The notes beneath the pieces are model-generated. The model was not told where the DNA came from. It worked only from the letters and a program-made list of their open reading frames with translations, and ran no database searches. From Amoeboaphelidium protococcarum (Eukaryota; Aphelidiomycota; Aphelidea): 64,000 bases of DNA. Of this stretch, positions 12,001 through 23,618 are shown one piece after another. Both the position numbers and the translations under genes were made by a program. How positions within the stretch are numbered: position 1 is the stretch's first letter; every line of letters starts with the position of its first letter. Location: positions 1,994,001 to 2,058,000 of the forward strand of contig JALECJ010000255.1 of the NCBI GenBank assembly GCA_023515745.1, read 5' to 3'.

Positions 12001-14786
12001 CAAGTAATCTTGCTCTCAAGATAGCTGGCTTTGAATCCATAAAGTCTGGATCTTTGACGTATGAGCTGATATCTATCAACACTACGTAAAGTGTGAGAAG
12101 GGATGGTAGCGGGCTTGAAGATGTTTTGCTAGTGACAGAGGACTTTAACTTACTTCTGGAACTCAAGAAAGACATCTAGCGTAACGAAGGTGGTTTATCT
12201 TGGGCTGACCTTTAGTTCCACCTAATTGAACTTTTACTTTTAACTCATAACTATCAGCTGGCTTCTGAGCTTTTGAACTCGCTGGAAGTTATGTCTTTGA
12301 GAGATCAACTGTCAAAAGATTAACGCAGGTTGCTGGAGATACTTTTAAGCCGTAACATGGAATTACATCAATAGAATTCTGTGCGTAGTGACTTGGACGA
12401 TTTTCTGTACTATTAGTGTGCCGTTAAATCTGGTATATGTTTTATGGCTCCTGATGTTACCTCCTTATCATCAATTACAGGAGATCTAGTTATAAAGGCA
12501 GAAAAGCTTTATCATTAGTGCATCTAAAATGCAATTTAAGAGTAGTCAGCTAACTCTAATTCTCATTTAGATGCGCGCCTCACTCTTGGAGGATTAAATA
12601 AGCATCAAGGATTTATCAGTCTTGAAGATATGGAAGTGGTTCTATCTGAGCCAGCGATTAATAAGATTTAGTCTGCTTTGTAACAGACTCTGAAAGCGTA
12701 CTTATCCGTTCTTAAGAATGCCAATTCGTCAGAATCTTATAGAATATGCGCTGGCATACTTCAATGTGCCACGACTTTATCTCAGTATGGCGATCATTCA
12801 TCTTTAAAGTTGCTTTCGAATGCTATTAAATCTGCGCCTAGCTATTGGCTTCCTTTTGTCGATGTTATATATGGCTTGCAGTAAAATATAGGTTTACAAG
12901 AGTTGCAAGACTGTCTTGGTAGCTGCTTGATTGCCGTGTGTAACCAATTTCCTGAGTAGACGTCTTACCTTTTGCACACAGTCAGCCTTGACGAAGGCAG
13001 TCGACGGCAGAATGAATTGGAATTTTATTCAGAGATTCAAAAGTTGGCAGTATTGCCTCAAGATCGTGTTATGTCTTTCACTGCTGCCAAGTTGCACGAA
13101 CTTTATAAGATTGTCTGCCATGTCAAATCTGAGGTTGAGAATGCCAAAGTAAAAAAGCCATTTTAAAAGCTAAACTTCGCTCTTGAACTGTATAGTAGAT
13201 AATTGTCTCCTTTTTGCGAAAGTCTGAATTAATTCATTACTGATCAAGAGCAGTTCTTTCCTCTCAATTCATATGGAAATAAAATGAAGTAGTCATTTAT
13301 AGAGCCTTTGCGTGCTTTGGCTGTATTACTCAAGAGACCTCTTGATGACTCTGTTGAGTCTGTGCTGCAGTACCCCATTGACAGATTCAAAGCCATGTAT
13401 TAGAAAATGAATGCCGCGTACATCTCTCTTCGTCGATTGAAGTTGGAGGATATTTCCACATTTTTGACACTTGAACTGACAGAGTATCGAATATTAGTGC
13501 CTGGTCAGTCTGATGTTTACATTTAGAGAGTGTTGCCTGAAGTTGTGATTTTGCAGTCCAAGACTAAGCCCAAGAAGATCTCGATGATTGGAACTGATGG
13601 ATAGCAGTACACATTCCTCCTGAAAGGCATGGAAGACTTGAATTTGGAGCATAGAATTATGCAATTCTTCAAGTTTCTGAATGCTACTGTTCTGCGAAAC
13701 ACCAAGCACTCTCTGAAGACTTATAACATCATTCCATTAGGTAATGAGTGTGGTCTTGTTGAGTGGATATCCGATGCAGTCCCATTTTATGGGCTATATC
13801 GTAATCATCAAATTAGAATGGCGTCTACAGCATTTAATCAGAATGATTCGAAGAAGCAATAGCCTGTAGTTCCTCCCAATCCCGTTGAGCAATGGAGATC
13901 GTTGTTCAAGAAGTCTTTAGCATCATTTGGTCTGTCCAGAAATGTGCATCGCCATGAAGTTCCATCGAAAGTTTACAGAAATGTTTGGAGGTAATTGAAT
14001 AAAGACATTCCGCGGCGATTAATTGCTGATGAGCATATGAAAGTAGCTCTACCGTCCAAGATGTTGAAGGATTGCCAACAGCAGCTTTCTGAATCATTTG
14101 CTCTGACCAGCATTGTTGGCTATATTCTTGGTATTGGAGATCGTCATCTTGACAATATATTGATTGATTTTGCTTCCAACACCGCGGTGCATATTGACTT
14201 TAATCTGGTGTTTGATATGGGCCAGAAACTGCGAATACCCGAGACTGTGCCATTTCGTTTAACTGAGAATATTGTTCAGTACTTTGGTAGTGCTGGTGTC
14301 GATGGTAAGTTCACTTCTGCATGCGTTGAGATTCTGCAAATCCTCCGTGACAACTCTGAACTTATACTTGATTATCTATCCTTATTGCTCAAGAGTTTAA
14401 ACCTGGCTTCGGTTGGGCGTATTTTGTTAGATTCTAAGAAGGACCAGGTTATTGAGGCCAGTTCTAATGAGCAGATGAACGACGAGATGTCGTCTTCAAT
14501 GTCGTTATCTCAGCATGGCAAATTAGAGATTATGAAGTTGTTCGACCAAGATTACGCTAATACAGAGTAGATAAAGTTGGATAATGATAAACTTCAGGCT
14601 ATGATAATGCGGCGAATTTCAGAAAAGATTTTAGGATTCGATGGGGACCTTAAAGCTGCGAGTGTTAGCGAAGAGTCGATTCGTGAACAACTGAAAGTGA
14701 GTGGACAGGTCGAATTACTAATTCAGTGCGCCACTGATAAGGAAAAGCTGGCTCAAATGTATGAAGGTTGGACGTCCTGGATATGA
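9063..14786 (+). CDS. SMG1: SMG1, PI3K-like kinase of nonsense-mediated decay
   Basis: An uninterrupted frame of 1907 residues once TAA/TAG are read as Gln, with ATG 9063 and TGA 14784-14786. The N-terminal two thirds is an alpha-solenoid and FAT region. The kinase domain holds the SMG1-specific start KTKPKKISMIGTDG, ECGLVEWISDAVPFYGLY, the catalytic loop GDRHLDN near residue 1693 and the metal-binding HIDFNLVF. PFRLTENI follows, and the protein ends with a FATC (VELLIQCATDKEKLAQMYEGW). Family role: phosphorylates UPF1 in mRNA surveillance. At 1907 residues it is about half the length of human SMG1; the long insert that separates kinase and FATC in animals is missing. The stop codon is the first three bases of an inserted TIR element (see 14784-15395). 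SMG1 has been lost from many lineages, including most fungi. Confidence 0.97.
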
Positions 14787-15395
14787 ACCTATTGGCGACG
14801 CACCGGTGTGTTAGACGAACACCGGGTATCGTAGAAATTTTTCAAAATAATGCAGTTCAAAATCTAATGTCTTTTTTGGAGGTTTCGCCGAACGTTGTTT
14901 CCGAAAATGCAAATAGTGAAGTTGTAACAAATATATTAGCGCTGGAAGGAAAACAGTGGGTATCCCTATATAAATATCAGTTTGCCACTCTAATACACTT
15001 AAATTTAACCGCATAATTGCACAAACTTATACAGCAAGAGATTGTACTTCATAAAAGCGTATTTACCAACAAGAACACGCTACGAACTCAGCCATTTATC
15101 CACCATAACCACCTGTCAACTGCCTTGCGTTGTCTCCAAGGTAGTCTTAAGGTTTCGAAAGCCTTGGTGACTTTATTCTGACCCAGCTTCCTCCTAAATT
15201 CTTCAATTACTCATCTATTTTGCCTCTTCAGTCTCTTATAAGCTATTTTAGGCCTGTTTTCAAGTTGCCGTAGCCATCGAGCCAAAGCTGAGCTTTTGTT
15301 TACTAAGAATCAAGTCGGCGCCGAGAAATTAATTAATTAATTGCCTGTTTTTAGTAAAATACTCTACGTGAACCGGTGCGTCGCCAATAGGTTCA
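14784..15395. mobile_element. 612-bp non-autonomous TIR element (Tc1/mariner-type MITE)
   Basis: Perfect inverted repeats of 27 bp span 14781-14807 and 15372-15398. The element proper starts TGAACCTATTGGCGACGCAC and ends with its reverse complement, flanked by TA on each side (14782-14783 and 15396-15397). A TA target duplication is the mark of Tc1/mariner elements. The interior codes for nothing recognisable: frames at 14768-15016 are short and contain no domain. A run of TTAA repeats lies near 15330. Because the element begins with TGA and sits in frame, it terminates SMG1. It is a MITE by structure; the driving transposase is unknown, though a Tc1-like relic lies at 28747-29190. Confidence 0.85.
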
Positions 15396-15398
15396 TAT

Positions 15399-15865
15399 TA
15401 TGAATGAACGTGATATGTCAGAGAATTGTAGTTAAAATAAAGCATCATTGTGCATTAACATGCAGCATCAGTGCTCGCAATTCTCATCATTCATATACCG
15501 TATGTTTACGCGCCTTTCTTCATTAAAACGCAATTTCGCGACATCAATGAAAATTACACGTAAACACTTTAATAAAAACTGCATTATTGATTGTAGCCTC
15601 TCAGAGATCTTGGTGATGAATGTTGTAATCACAATATATTTCATTTAATTTTGCAAATTTTCTTCATTGAGGCTACTTTGAAAAAGAGATTGATGCGGTC
15701 GATTCAAGCGTTTTCTGCATCAAAGCGAATGCGGTTAACGGTCGACAGATAGCGAATGATTGAGCGAATGATTGATTCATCAGATTCATTGTTGTTGCCA
15801 GTTACTAGATTCACTTCTTGCTGAAAGTATTCTCTTCTGTAGATTTCATATTCTCAGTATTTAAA
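15399..15865. other. intergenic, promoter of the DUSP gene
   Basis: No gene is supported. A 66-codon plus frame (15448-15648) is Asn/Ile/Ser-rich without features. Near 15524-15545 lies AAAACGCAATTTCGCGACAT, containing CGCG and similar to motifs ahead of other genes here. The final 60 bases are AT-rich leader. Confidence 0.4.
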
Positions 15866-16647
15866 ATGGATCTGGACGCATTGAAAGAGCATTTAACAAC
15901 TTTTAAAGGCAAGCGAACGGTATCAACAGTCACTGACAAGCATTTGAATATCTATGAAGAAATTTTGGAAGACGGTGTGTATAAGCGAACTCTGGTCGGA
16001 AACAAGAAGAAGGACGGCAATCTCACAGAGTCTGAAGCTGCCTACTACATAGACACTAAGCTGTGCAAGGTAACTTTTTAAATAGTGCCATGCAATTTGA
16101 TTTTATTGATAAATCAGCATGATTTTTGTAGGTTATTGATCGATTGTACATTAGTAGCGGAGATGCTGCAAAGAAGCTGGATGTGCTCGTTGCCAACAAC
16201 ATTACGCATGTTGTGAATGTTGCCACCAATATTCCAAATCTGTTCCCTGAGAAATTTACATACTTGGCAAAAGATATTGCAGACATCCCTGATGCTCCGC
16301 TACTCAAAGTTCTGGACGATGTTCTGCCATTCATACATGAGGCACATAAGGACAATGGATCAGTTTTGGTGCACTGCAATCAAGGCATTTCTAGATCTGC
16401 CTCCATCATTATTGCGTATTTAATGAAGTACCAGAAGGCGTCTCTGGCTGAGGCGGTATAGAAAACTGCAGAAGCAAGGCCATAGATTAAGCCAAATTAT
16501 GGATTTGAATAATAGCTGTAAAAGTTTGAAAAGCACATCAAATCTCTTAGTATCGAGATATCATCACCACGCACGGATGATGCCGACGGTGAAAGTACTT
16601 AGATGTAACAGAAGGAGCCTTCTATAGATTCATAAACGTCATCATGA
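15866..16647 (+). CDS. dual-specificity protein phosphatase
   Basis: Two exons, 15866-16069 and 16132-16647, with a 62-nt GT-AG intron in phase 0; 239 residues. Exon 1 gives an N-terminal extension of 68 residues. The catalytic domain starts VIDRLYISSGDAAKKLDVL, then THVVNVATNIPN, and an Asp in DIADIPD as probable general acid. The signature HCNQGISRSAS (HCxxGxxRS) sits near residue 149, followed by AYLMKYQKASL. It probably dephosphorylates phosphotyrosine and phosphoserine/threonine of signalling proteins. The tail is Ser/Asp/Gln-rich. Its TGA overlaps the stop of the opposing gene at 16642: TCATGA at 16642-16647 provides both stops. Confidence 0.92.
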
Positions 16648-17310
16648 TTGAAGCCAGTCTTATAGCTGGTTAATAATGAATTCCTTCTTTTTGAATACAA
16701 TTGGACTATCTTTAGAATGCTTACTGCAATCATCAGTGTTGAAAGTCTTCTCAGTCATCATCGTCATCATCATAAATGCAAAAGTTTCTGCTCGATCTTC
16801 TTCAGGTGAAACGCGCGCGTAATCTGAAACAAAATTCTTTTGACTGGCTACGGGTGCATCTTCACCACCACCATCATTTTCATTATAGTCAGCGGAAGGT
16901 ATTTATGCGAATTCTTTGATCCATTGCTTATTCATGTCATCTCTGTCTCCATACATATCCTCAATACCATGATAAATTTCGTGATGCATTAAATGTTGCA
17001 AGTGACGAGTGTAGTATTGGCGATGCATTTAGTAAAGTGGGCTTTCTACGATTTCGCAGTCAATGTATAAGTCGAATCCAATTTCAGATTCACACGATCT
17101 TTATAGTGCCAGCCCACTGTATTTTTCACCATTCAAGTGAAGCTATTTAACTAAATTTAAATTGGGAGCATCAAGTCGCGTTGTCCATAGAGTTTGATAT
17201 ACGCCACTGATCTCCTCTAGAAGAGTATTTAATAAATCCTGAATTTCAGATAAGCCATAATCAAGTAAATCATACTCAACTGGTCCATGTTCAGTTTAAA
17301 TTTTCATCAT
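16642..17310 (-). CDS. putative zinc metallopeptidase-like protein (HExxH)
   Basis: A 222-residue frame from ATG 17310 (an alternative adjacent ATG at 17307) to TGA 16642. The core has LMHHEIYHGIEDMYG, an HExxH zinc motif, then SDYARVSPEEDRAETFA. The SPEEDxAETFA block downstream of HExxH is shared with anthrax-lethal-factor-like and related putative zinc peptidases and supplies a third ligand Glu. It has no signal peptide and ends in a Lys/Asp-rich tail. Substrate is unknown. GAAACGCGA at 17334-17342 lies about 25 bp upstream of the ATG. It overlaps the convergent phosphatase gene by 6 bp and follows the dioxygenase gene by 73 bp in the same orientation. Alternative: an inactive member of the fold. 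Confidence 0.7.
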
Positions 17311-17383
17311 TGTAAAGTGCAAGATAAATAATTGAAACGCGACATTCGATACTAACTTTATTAATAGCCTTTCACTCACTTAA

Positions 17384-17992
17384 TCAAACAAGAGGTGCAC
17401 TGGTGGTAAACCTCCAATCTTGAGACACAGTGCCATTGACAGCGTTCAAATATTCTAAACGGAAGTGATTTTCATCAGCAAGAGGACGATTGATGGGTGT
17501 CCATTTAGGCTCCTCTTTGAATACGCGAATAACGTGAATGAAGTCATCTAGATCTAAAGTGAATCTATGGTAAATCCCGGCCGGTAGTATCAGCAGATCG
17601 CCAGCCTCAACCATGATTCTAATCCAGTCATCGTTCTTATCGCGTACATCAAAGTAGCCTCTACCTTCCAACACAAATCTGATCTCATCATCCTCGTGAA
17701 TGTGCTCTTCATAAAATATACGACATTTCTCTTCATATAACTGACCCATCTTTTCTTTGGACACGTAAATCTCATCTCTATTCTTGTAGTTATGCTTAGT
17801 ACAAAATTAATTTAGCTCCGCCTCAAAAGTATCCCTGCCATAATCAACTCTAATGACTCGATGCGTCACTTGAGATAGCGCTGTTACCTGCTGCATGTCT
17901 AATAACATTTCATTTCCATCAGCGTCCAATTTAATGTGTGGCTGCCGCCTTTCTGTTGAATTAAAATTATCAAAGTACCAAGCCTTCACCAT
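17384..17992 (-). CDS. ADI1: acireductone dioxygenase
   Basis: A 202-residue single-exon gene, bridged by in-frame TAA near 17805. It is a cupin protein with MVKAWYFDN at the start and [20 protein letters not shown] carrying the HxHx4E metal ligands, plus GIYHRF with the last His. [12 protein letters not shown] and the C-terminal [12 protein letters not shown] complete the match. Length is close to the 180-residue eukaryotic enzyme. It converts acireductone to 2-oxo-4-methylthiobutanoate and formate with Fe(II) in the methionine salvage cycle, cytosolic or nuclear. No other salvage gene is adjacent. Confidence 0.96.
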
Positions 17993-18204
17993 TTTCCCTT
18001 TTACTATTTTGAAGAATTAGCAGTGACTGTGTAGAGATTTAGTGCTCAGCGCGACTCTACTTAAGACTAGACACACGAAAAGATTCGCGGCTCTAAGGGG
18101 CCTCTGGTCGTAGATCATGGATTCTCATGGTGAAGTTTTTAACAATGACATTTCCTGATTTTACTCCTAATTATACCTCTAAAAAATAAGAAGGACCATT
18201 TAAA

Positions 18205-19425
18205 ATGCTGTGTATTTATTAAATGACTTGTGTTCTGATGTTTCTAATTTGTGTGATTGGCATTGCAATGGGCCAGACAGATAATCATAATATTGTAGAT
18301 GAGCAGCACGCATCTGATATGGCCGGCCGTTCATAGCTCAAAGAGGACTCCTCATATTCACCGACTGAATTCAATCAAATTCCAAGTGAAATACAGAGAA
18401 GAATATTTTCGCAAACTGACGAGCCTAAAGCAACGGCTGTCAATAGATTGGCGCGTTAAACTCGTCACCATATCAGCCCTTTCGATGCTGCAACGCGTTC
18501 TGGTCGATTACCACAGCTAATGAAGTGGTATTTGAATGAAGGACTCTTTATTCAAGCAAAAAATGTCTGGAAAAGCATTAATCCACAAGAATAAGATTTG
18601 CTAGATTCTGTCGCGTTATCAATTTGTCAGCCTCCTAGTGCAAGTATAGTTTTAAACTATTGGTGGACTAGATATCGCGGTAAGGGTCGTTTCGCGTTCC
18701 CGTCAGACATTGTTTTATCTTGCTTCAGAGGCGCTTTGAATAAGAAGGACGAGTAATTGCTGCAGTCTCTATAGGGTCACTTCCTCCGTTTTCCTTTGGT
18801 TAATGCTGTAATATTCCCATAATTTAATATCTAGCGGTATAGCGTTTACTTGGGGGAGATTTTGAATTAACTCGGTAAAGCGGCGTTGGATTTTCTGAGG
18901 CAGTCTCAGGTAGTCTATAGATCGGTCTGGGCTTTGATACCACGACAAATATGTCTTAAGGGGAATATTGAATTATTGGACTAACTGCTATCTGCAGACT
19001 TCATTTAGGAGATGCATTAAGAGGCTCGTTTTCGCTAAATTGTATTTGAATTGTATGATTCTGCATTTTCCTAGTGGAATATTGCAATGTGGTAGTATAT
19101 TCTGGGAAACACAGACTTACAAGAATAAGATATGGCTGTGCGCGGTATAATTACTGCCATTGGGTAACCAGGTTTGTAAATCTTTGAATAAGGTGTTCAT
19201 CATAGCATATTTCCTGGAAATTGGCTTTCAATGTATATTGAACAAGCTTTGGAGTCTAATAATTATTTTGCAATCGCCTACTTAATGCAGTGCCACATTA
19301 CCGACGTAGAACAGTTGATTGACGCGCGTAGTAAACTTGATCAGTTCTAGCTGATGCCTGATGAGTTAAACTAAGTCTCAAACACTGTGGACAAATAACA
19401 ATTTTGCTCGCAGTATTTAAATTGA
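18205..19425 (+). CDS. predicted secreted protein, unknown family
   Basis: A single frame of 406 residues to TGA 19423-19425. ATG 18205 is the first in frame; ATG 18223 (MTCVLMFLICVIGIAMGQ) also gives a clear signal peptide and may be the true start. After the leader comes FNQIPSEIQRRIFSQTDEP, which resembles an F-box first helix, then a helical body (LPQLMKWYLNEGLFIQAKNVW, IELLDQLLSADFIQEMHQEA, QALESNNYFAIAYLMQ). No Cys framework or enzyme motif is visible. The F-box-like string in a secreted protein is odd and may be coincidence. Candidate effector or surface protein; no function is assigned. Confidence 0.7.
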
Positions 19426-19681
19426 TGATAAAATATAAGAAGAATTCTATTCTACTGATCTAACGTGATAAACCTACTTTACCATCACTGCAGAGTTTCA
19501 AGTGACCATTCATATCGTTCAATTCAGTTTCGTTTCGCGCCATTTTATTCTTTCCTCCGTCCAAATCACACTTGCTCATTTCTTTCTCTTTTACCTTGAA
19601 CGCTTTATTCTTTGTAATTCCATCTACAGCTGTTTCTTGTATCACTCGAATATATAGTTAGAACTTAGTTTGGGAATAAAG

Positions 19682-22299
19682 AGTAGGTATATTGTTCAGT
19701 TTCAATAGATTTTGATATTATATAACCAAGTGTGTAGTGGCTGAAGCTGATGAGTTGTGGAGAGACATTGAGAGTGGTGTTGATCAGATTATGACCAGGC
19801 TGTAACAAGGTGAGATCACTATCTTATCTTCTAAAAACTAAACACTCCATCTGGTATTAATCCCTGCTTGTCTGTGTAGGCTTGTCTTATAATCGTTATA
19901 TGGGACTTTACACTAGCGTTTATAATCATTGTACTATGAGCAGAATTCCAGTTAGTTCTAATAGTCAGGTGGTGAGAGGACCGAATTTAATGGGAGAATT
20001 TCTGTATGAGCAGTTGTCACTGTACTTGAAGAATCATTTGGTTGGCCTGCAGACTAGAAGTCAACAGTTTGTTGGTGATGAGTTGTTAAAGTTCTACTCT
20101 GAGGAATGGCAAAGGTTCACCAGAGCGGCTCTGTATATAAACCGTATTTTCAACTATCTGAACAGACACTGGGTAAAGAGGTAGACTGATGAGGGGAACA
20201 AGAATGTCTATGACGTGTATACTCTGTGCTTGGTGTCCTGGCGTGACTTTTTGTTCATGAACATTCATTCTAAAGTTACTGCCGCCATGTTAAGTCTAAT
20301 TGAGAGACATAGACTTAATCCTGGTGTATTGCAAACTACTTAGCACACCGACATTGCTCTGCTTAAGACAATCACCTCTTCTTACTCCATGCTCGGCTTG
20401 GATGAGGTGGAAACTTCAAGAAAGACGCTGGACGTGTACAAGAAGTACTTTTAAGACGCGTTCATCGCCGCAAGTAAGGAGTGGTATCGTGTTATGGCAG
20501 AGCAGTTTATGCAGCAGAACGGCGTGCTGGAGTACATGAAGATGGCGGAGGCTAGATTATAGTAAGAGCATGATCGAGTGGATTATTATCTTGATATCTC
20601 AACTATGAAGCCGCTGATAAGTGTCATTGAGTCGGTACTGATTGAGCAATACAAACAGGCTATAGCTGACCAATTTCCATCCTTGTTGGAGATGGATTCT
20701 CGCGCCGACTTGTCTCGCACTTACGACCTGCTGTGTCGTATTTAGAATGGTCTTGATCCGTTGAAGGATATATTTGAATAGTTTGTCAAGAATCGCGGTC
20801 TTGCTGCAGCGGAGTAGTTGTAATCTTAGATCAAAAGTCAGACCCAGTCTGGTGGTGCCAAGAAGTCCAAAGACGTCGATCCCAAGTCTTATGTCGAATG
20901 TCTGTTGTAAGTGTATAGACATTTTCTGGAAGTTGTGAACGGTGCTTTCAAGAATGATGCGGGATTTGTTGGTTCCCTCGATAAGGCTTGTCGTGAGTTT
21001 GTGAATAGAAACTGTCTATGTAGACCAAGCACCAAGAGCCCTGAGTATTTGGCCAAGTTTGCCGACTCTTTGCTGAAGAAGGGCTCTTCTAGTAAGGCTT
21101 CTACCGCCGGTGCAGATGACAATATGGATATCGGTAGTGCTGGTTCTATGGGTGGTGTTGAAGAAGGCCTGGCTAATATTATGACTGTATTCAAGTATAT
21201 TGAGGATAAGGATGTTTTTCAGAAGTTTTACTCCAAGATGCTTGCCAAGAGACTGGTGTATGATGCCAGTGTTAGTGATGAAGCGGAAGCATCGATGATT
21301 AGCAAGTTGAAGGAGGCGTGCGGGTTTGAATATACGAACAAGTTGAGTCGAATGTTTACAGATATGTCACTAAGTAGAGATTTGAACGATGGTTTTAAGA
21401 GTCAACAGGAGCAGCATTTATAGGCAGTTGTGGCAGCTGGCAATAGCAGTAGTGACAACATTGACTTTTATATCAAAATTCTGGCTACGGGCTCTTGGCC
21501 ACTTTAAAGTCCAACGACCCCATTCAACTTACCACTCGGTATGCAAAAGTATCATGATGCGTTCTAATCGTTTTATTAGAGCTAGCACTCTGGCAGGAAG
21601 TTGAATTGGTTGCACCATTTATCTGCAGGAGAGTTGAAGGCTAACTACATCAAAGCTGGACCTAAAGGAGGAAACTTTATCTTTATGGCGTACACTTACG
21701 CTATGGGTGTTCTGTTGGCATTTAATGATAGCCCAACTCTGACTTATTAGTAGTTGTAGTAGGTGACTGCTCTGAATGACTAAACTCTGACGGGAATCCT
21801 TTCTAATCTGGTCAAGGCTAAAGTGTTATTAACATCGGAGTAAGTTCAAGTGGCATCTACTTCTACGGTTGGTGGTGCAACAGGAAAGTAGTAATAGAAC
21901 GATGAAGACAAAGATGACGATGACGAAGTTGATGGAACGATAAGCGCCGGTGCATACACTCCTCAGTCCACGTTTGAATTGAACTTTAACTTTAAGTCTA
22001 AGCGTATTCGAGTCAATCTCAAGGCTGCAATCAAGTCTGAGCAGAAGGCAGAAGTTGAAGAGACGCACAAGACTGTGGAGGAGGATCGTAAAATGCTGAT
22101 CCAGGCTGCCATTGTCAGAGTGATGAAGACCAGGCAGCAGATCAAGCACGTTCAACTGGTCCAAGAGATTATCAATTAGGTGCAGTCGCGCTTTAAGCCC
22201 AAGATTCCGGATATTAAAAAGTGTATTGACATTCTGATAGACAAGGAGTACATGGAGCGTGTAGAAGGCCAGAAGGATGTTTATCAGTACTTGGCTTGA
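19682..22299 (+). CDS. CUL1: cullin-1, scaffold of SCF ubiquitin ligase
   Basis: 830 residues from three exons: A at 19682, 19738-19809, and 19880-22299 (introns 55 and 70 nt). The first intron is inferred because the frame has no ATG otherwise; joining A to TG at 19738 gives [14 protein letters not shown]. Cullin blocks: [12 protein letters not shown] near residue 30, [54 protein letters not shown] and the Rbx-binding and winged-helix part. [17 protein letters not shown] carries the neddylation Lys, and the protein ends [16 protein letters not shown]1 holds Skp1/F-box proteins and Rbx1. Gln/Asp-rich inserts near residues 370 and 690 are lineage-specific. Confidence 0.95.
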
Positions 22300-22590
22300 T
22301 ATCTAGTCGCTATTTGAGTTTAGCATCATCCACTTGCTGATGTGCCTATGACTATTTGTTGAGAATATGAACACGTCTATCAGATCAATATATAGGAAAA
22401 TTGAGTATTAGTTTACACTTGCGATTCTTATACTTCTCTTGACGCGTTAAAGTTTTATATCAATGGTTTAAGAAATGTAAAGTTGAAGAATCATTGCCAA
22501 CTCGCCTTGATGTCTTGGTCTTTTCATATTTCAGAGACCAATGTATCGCTTACATTTCAGACATTGTCATTTATAGCATTCGAGATTTAA

Positions 22591-23466
22591 ATGCAGCGAC
22601 AGCAATAACAGCGTTAAGATAATGAGTATGGAATGGTTGAAATAACGGCGCTAAAGAAGTAGAAGGAGCACCAGATAGCACTGGACATAATGAGAGAAAT
22701 CGCTGCATCTGTGCGTCCATTGATGATTAAGCGAAAGTGGAGGGTGCCGAATTTCAGTGAATTCCATCCATCTAATCCTAATCTGCTGGGTATTAATATC
22801 AATCGCGGATGGCACATAAAGATACGGCTCAGGTACAATAATGCTGCTGCTGATGAATTCATAGACAGACACGATCTGATAGGCACCACGCTGCATGAAC
22901 TTACCCATAATGTTCATAGTGCCCATGACGACAAGTTTTACCGGTACCTGGATGAGTTGTACACTGAATGGGAGAAGTTGACAATGAGCGGATTGTACTA
23001 ATTCACTGACACTGCATTTAAAGAATCTTATCTGGCTTTTACTGGCACAGGATATCGCTTAGGAGGTGGTTCATCTTCTTAGAAGCGGCCGATTAATCGA
23101 AATGGTGGGGATAAAGTCATCAGTGCTAGAGATGCTGCTCGCGCTGCTACTCTAAAGCGATTTAATCTTCAAGATGCTGGTACTAGTAATGTTGCTAATA
23201 CAAGTAATGGTGGGTACATATTAGGCGGATCTACTTCGAATTCGCGTGGCCTTGATTAATTAAAGTCTGGTAGAGAATTGGCGGTATAAGCTGCTCTAAG
23301 ACGTACTAGAGATGATCAATGGTGCTCTAATAATACTGGAGAGATTGTGTACATAGATCTAACGTAAGATAGTGATGATGATGTTGATGATAATAAGAAA
23401 GATAAAGATGACAGCAGCGGGTGTAAGAAGACGCCAAATGAAGATGACGTTATAATCATCTCATGA
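22591..23466 (+). CDS. WSS1: WSS1-type DNA-protein cross-link protease
   Basis: A 291-residue single-exon gene. The WLM/SprT-like metalloprotease domain has KRKWRVPNFSEFHPSNPNLLGIN and LGTTLHELTHNVHSAHDDKFY-like order; the zinc site HELTHNVHSAHD begins at about residue 102. The C-terminal third is disordered with two SUMO-interaction-like strings, EIVYIDLTQDSDDD and DDVIIIS at the very end, as in yeast Wss1. Family role: proteolysis of DNA-bound proteins at stalled forks, with SUMO and Cdc48. Four of the first ten residues are Gln from TAA, CAA and CAG. A double ACGCG-type site is near 22440, 150 bp upstream. Confidence 0.93.
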
Positions 23467-23618
23467 AACCTTTCATATGATGTATAATGTGTCTACAACA
23501 GCGTGGTATTATTATAATCTTGGACCAAGTGCTTACTTTGTAATATAACAATTGATGAAGTGGTGATTCAATAATATGGCATAACTGTATAGAAACAATT
23601 TCAATTCAATGACTAACT

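Noticed and set aside
15448-15648. 66-codon plus frame after the MITE
   Set aside because: Closed by TAA under the standard code; under table 6 it has no sensible end or domain.
19426-19681. Minus frame MSKCDLDGG... between the secreted protein and CUL1
   Set aside because: Short, low complexity, no end by TGA before running antisense into the neighbouring gene, and it occupies the CUL1 leader.
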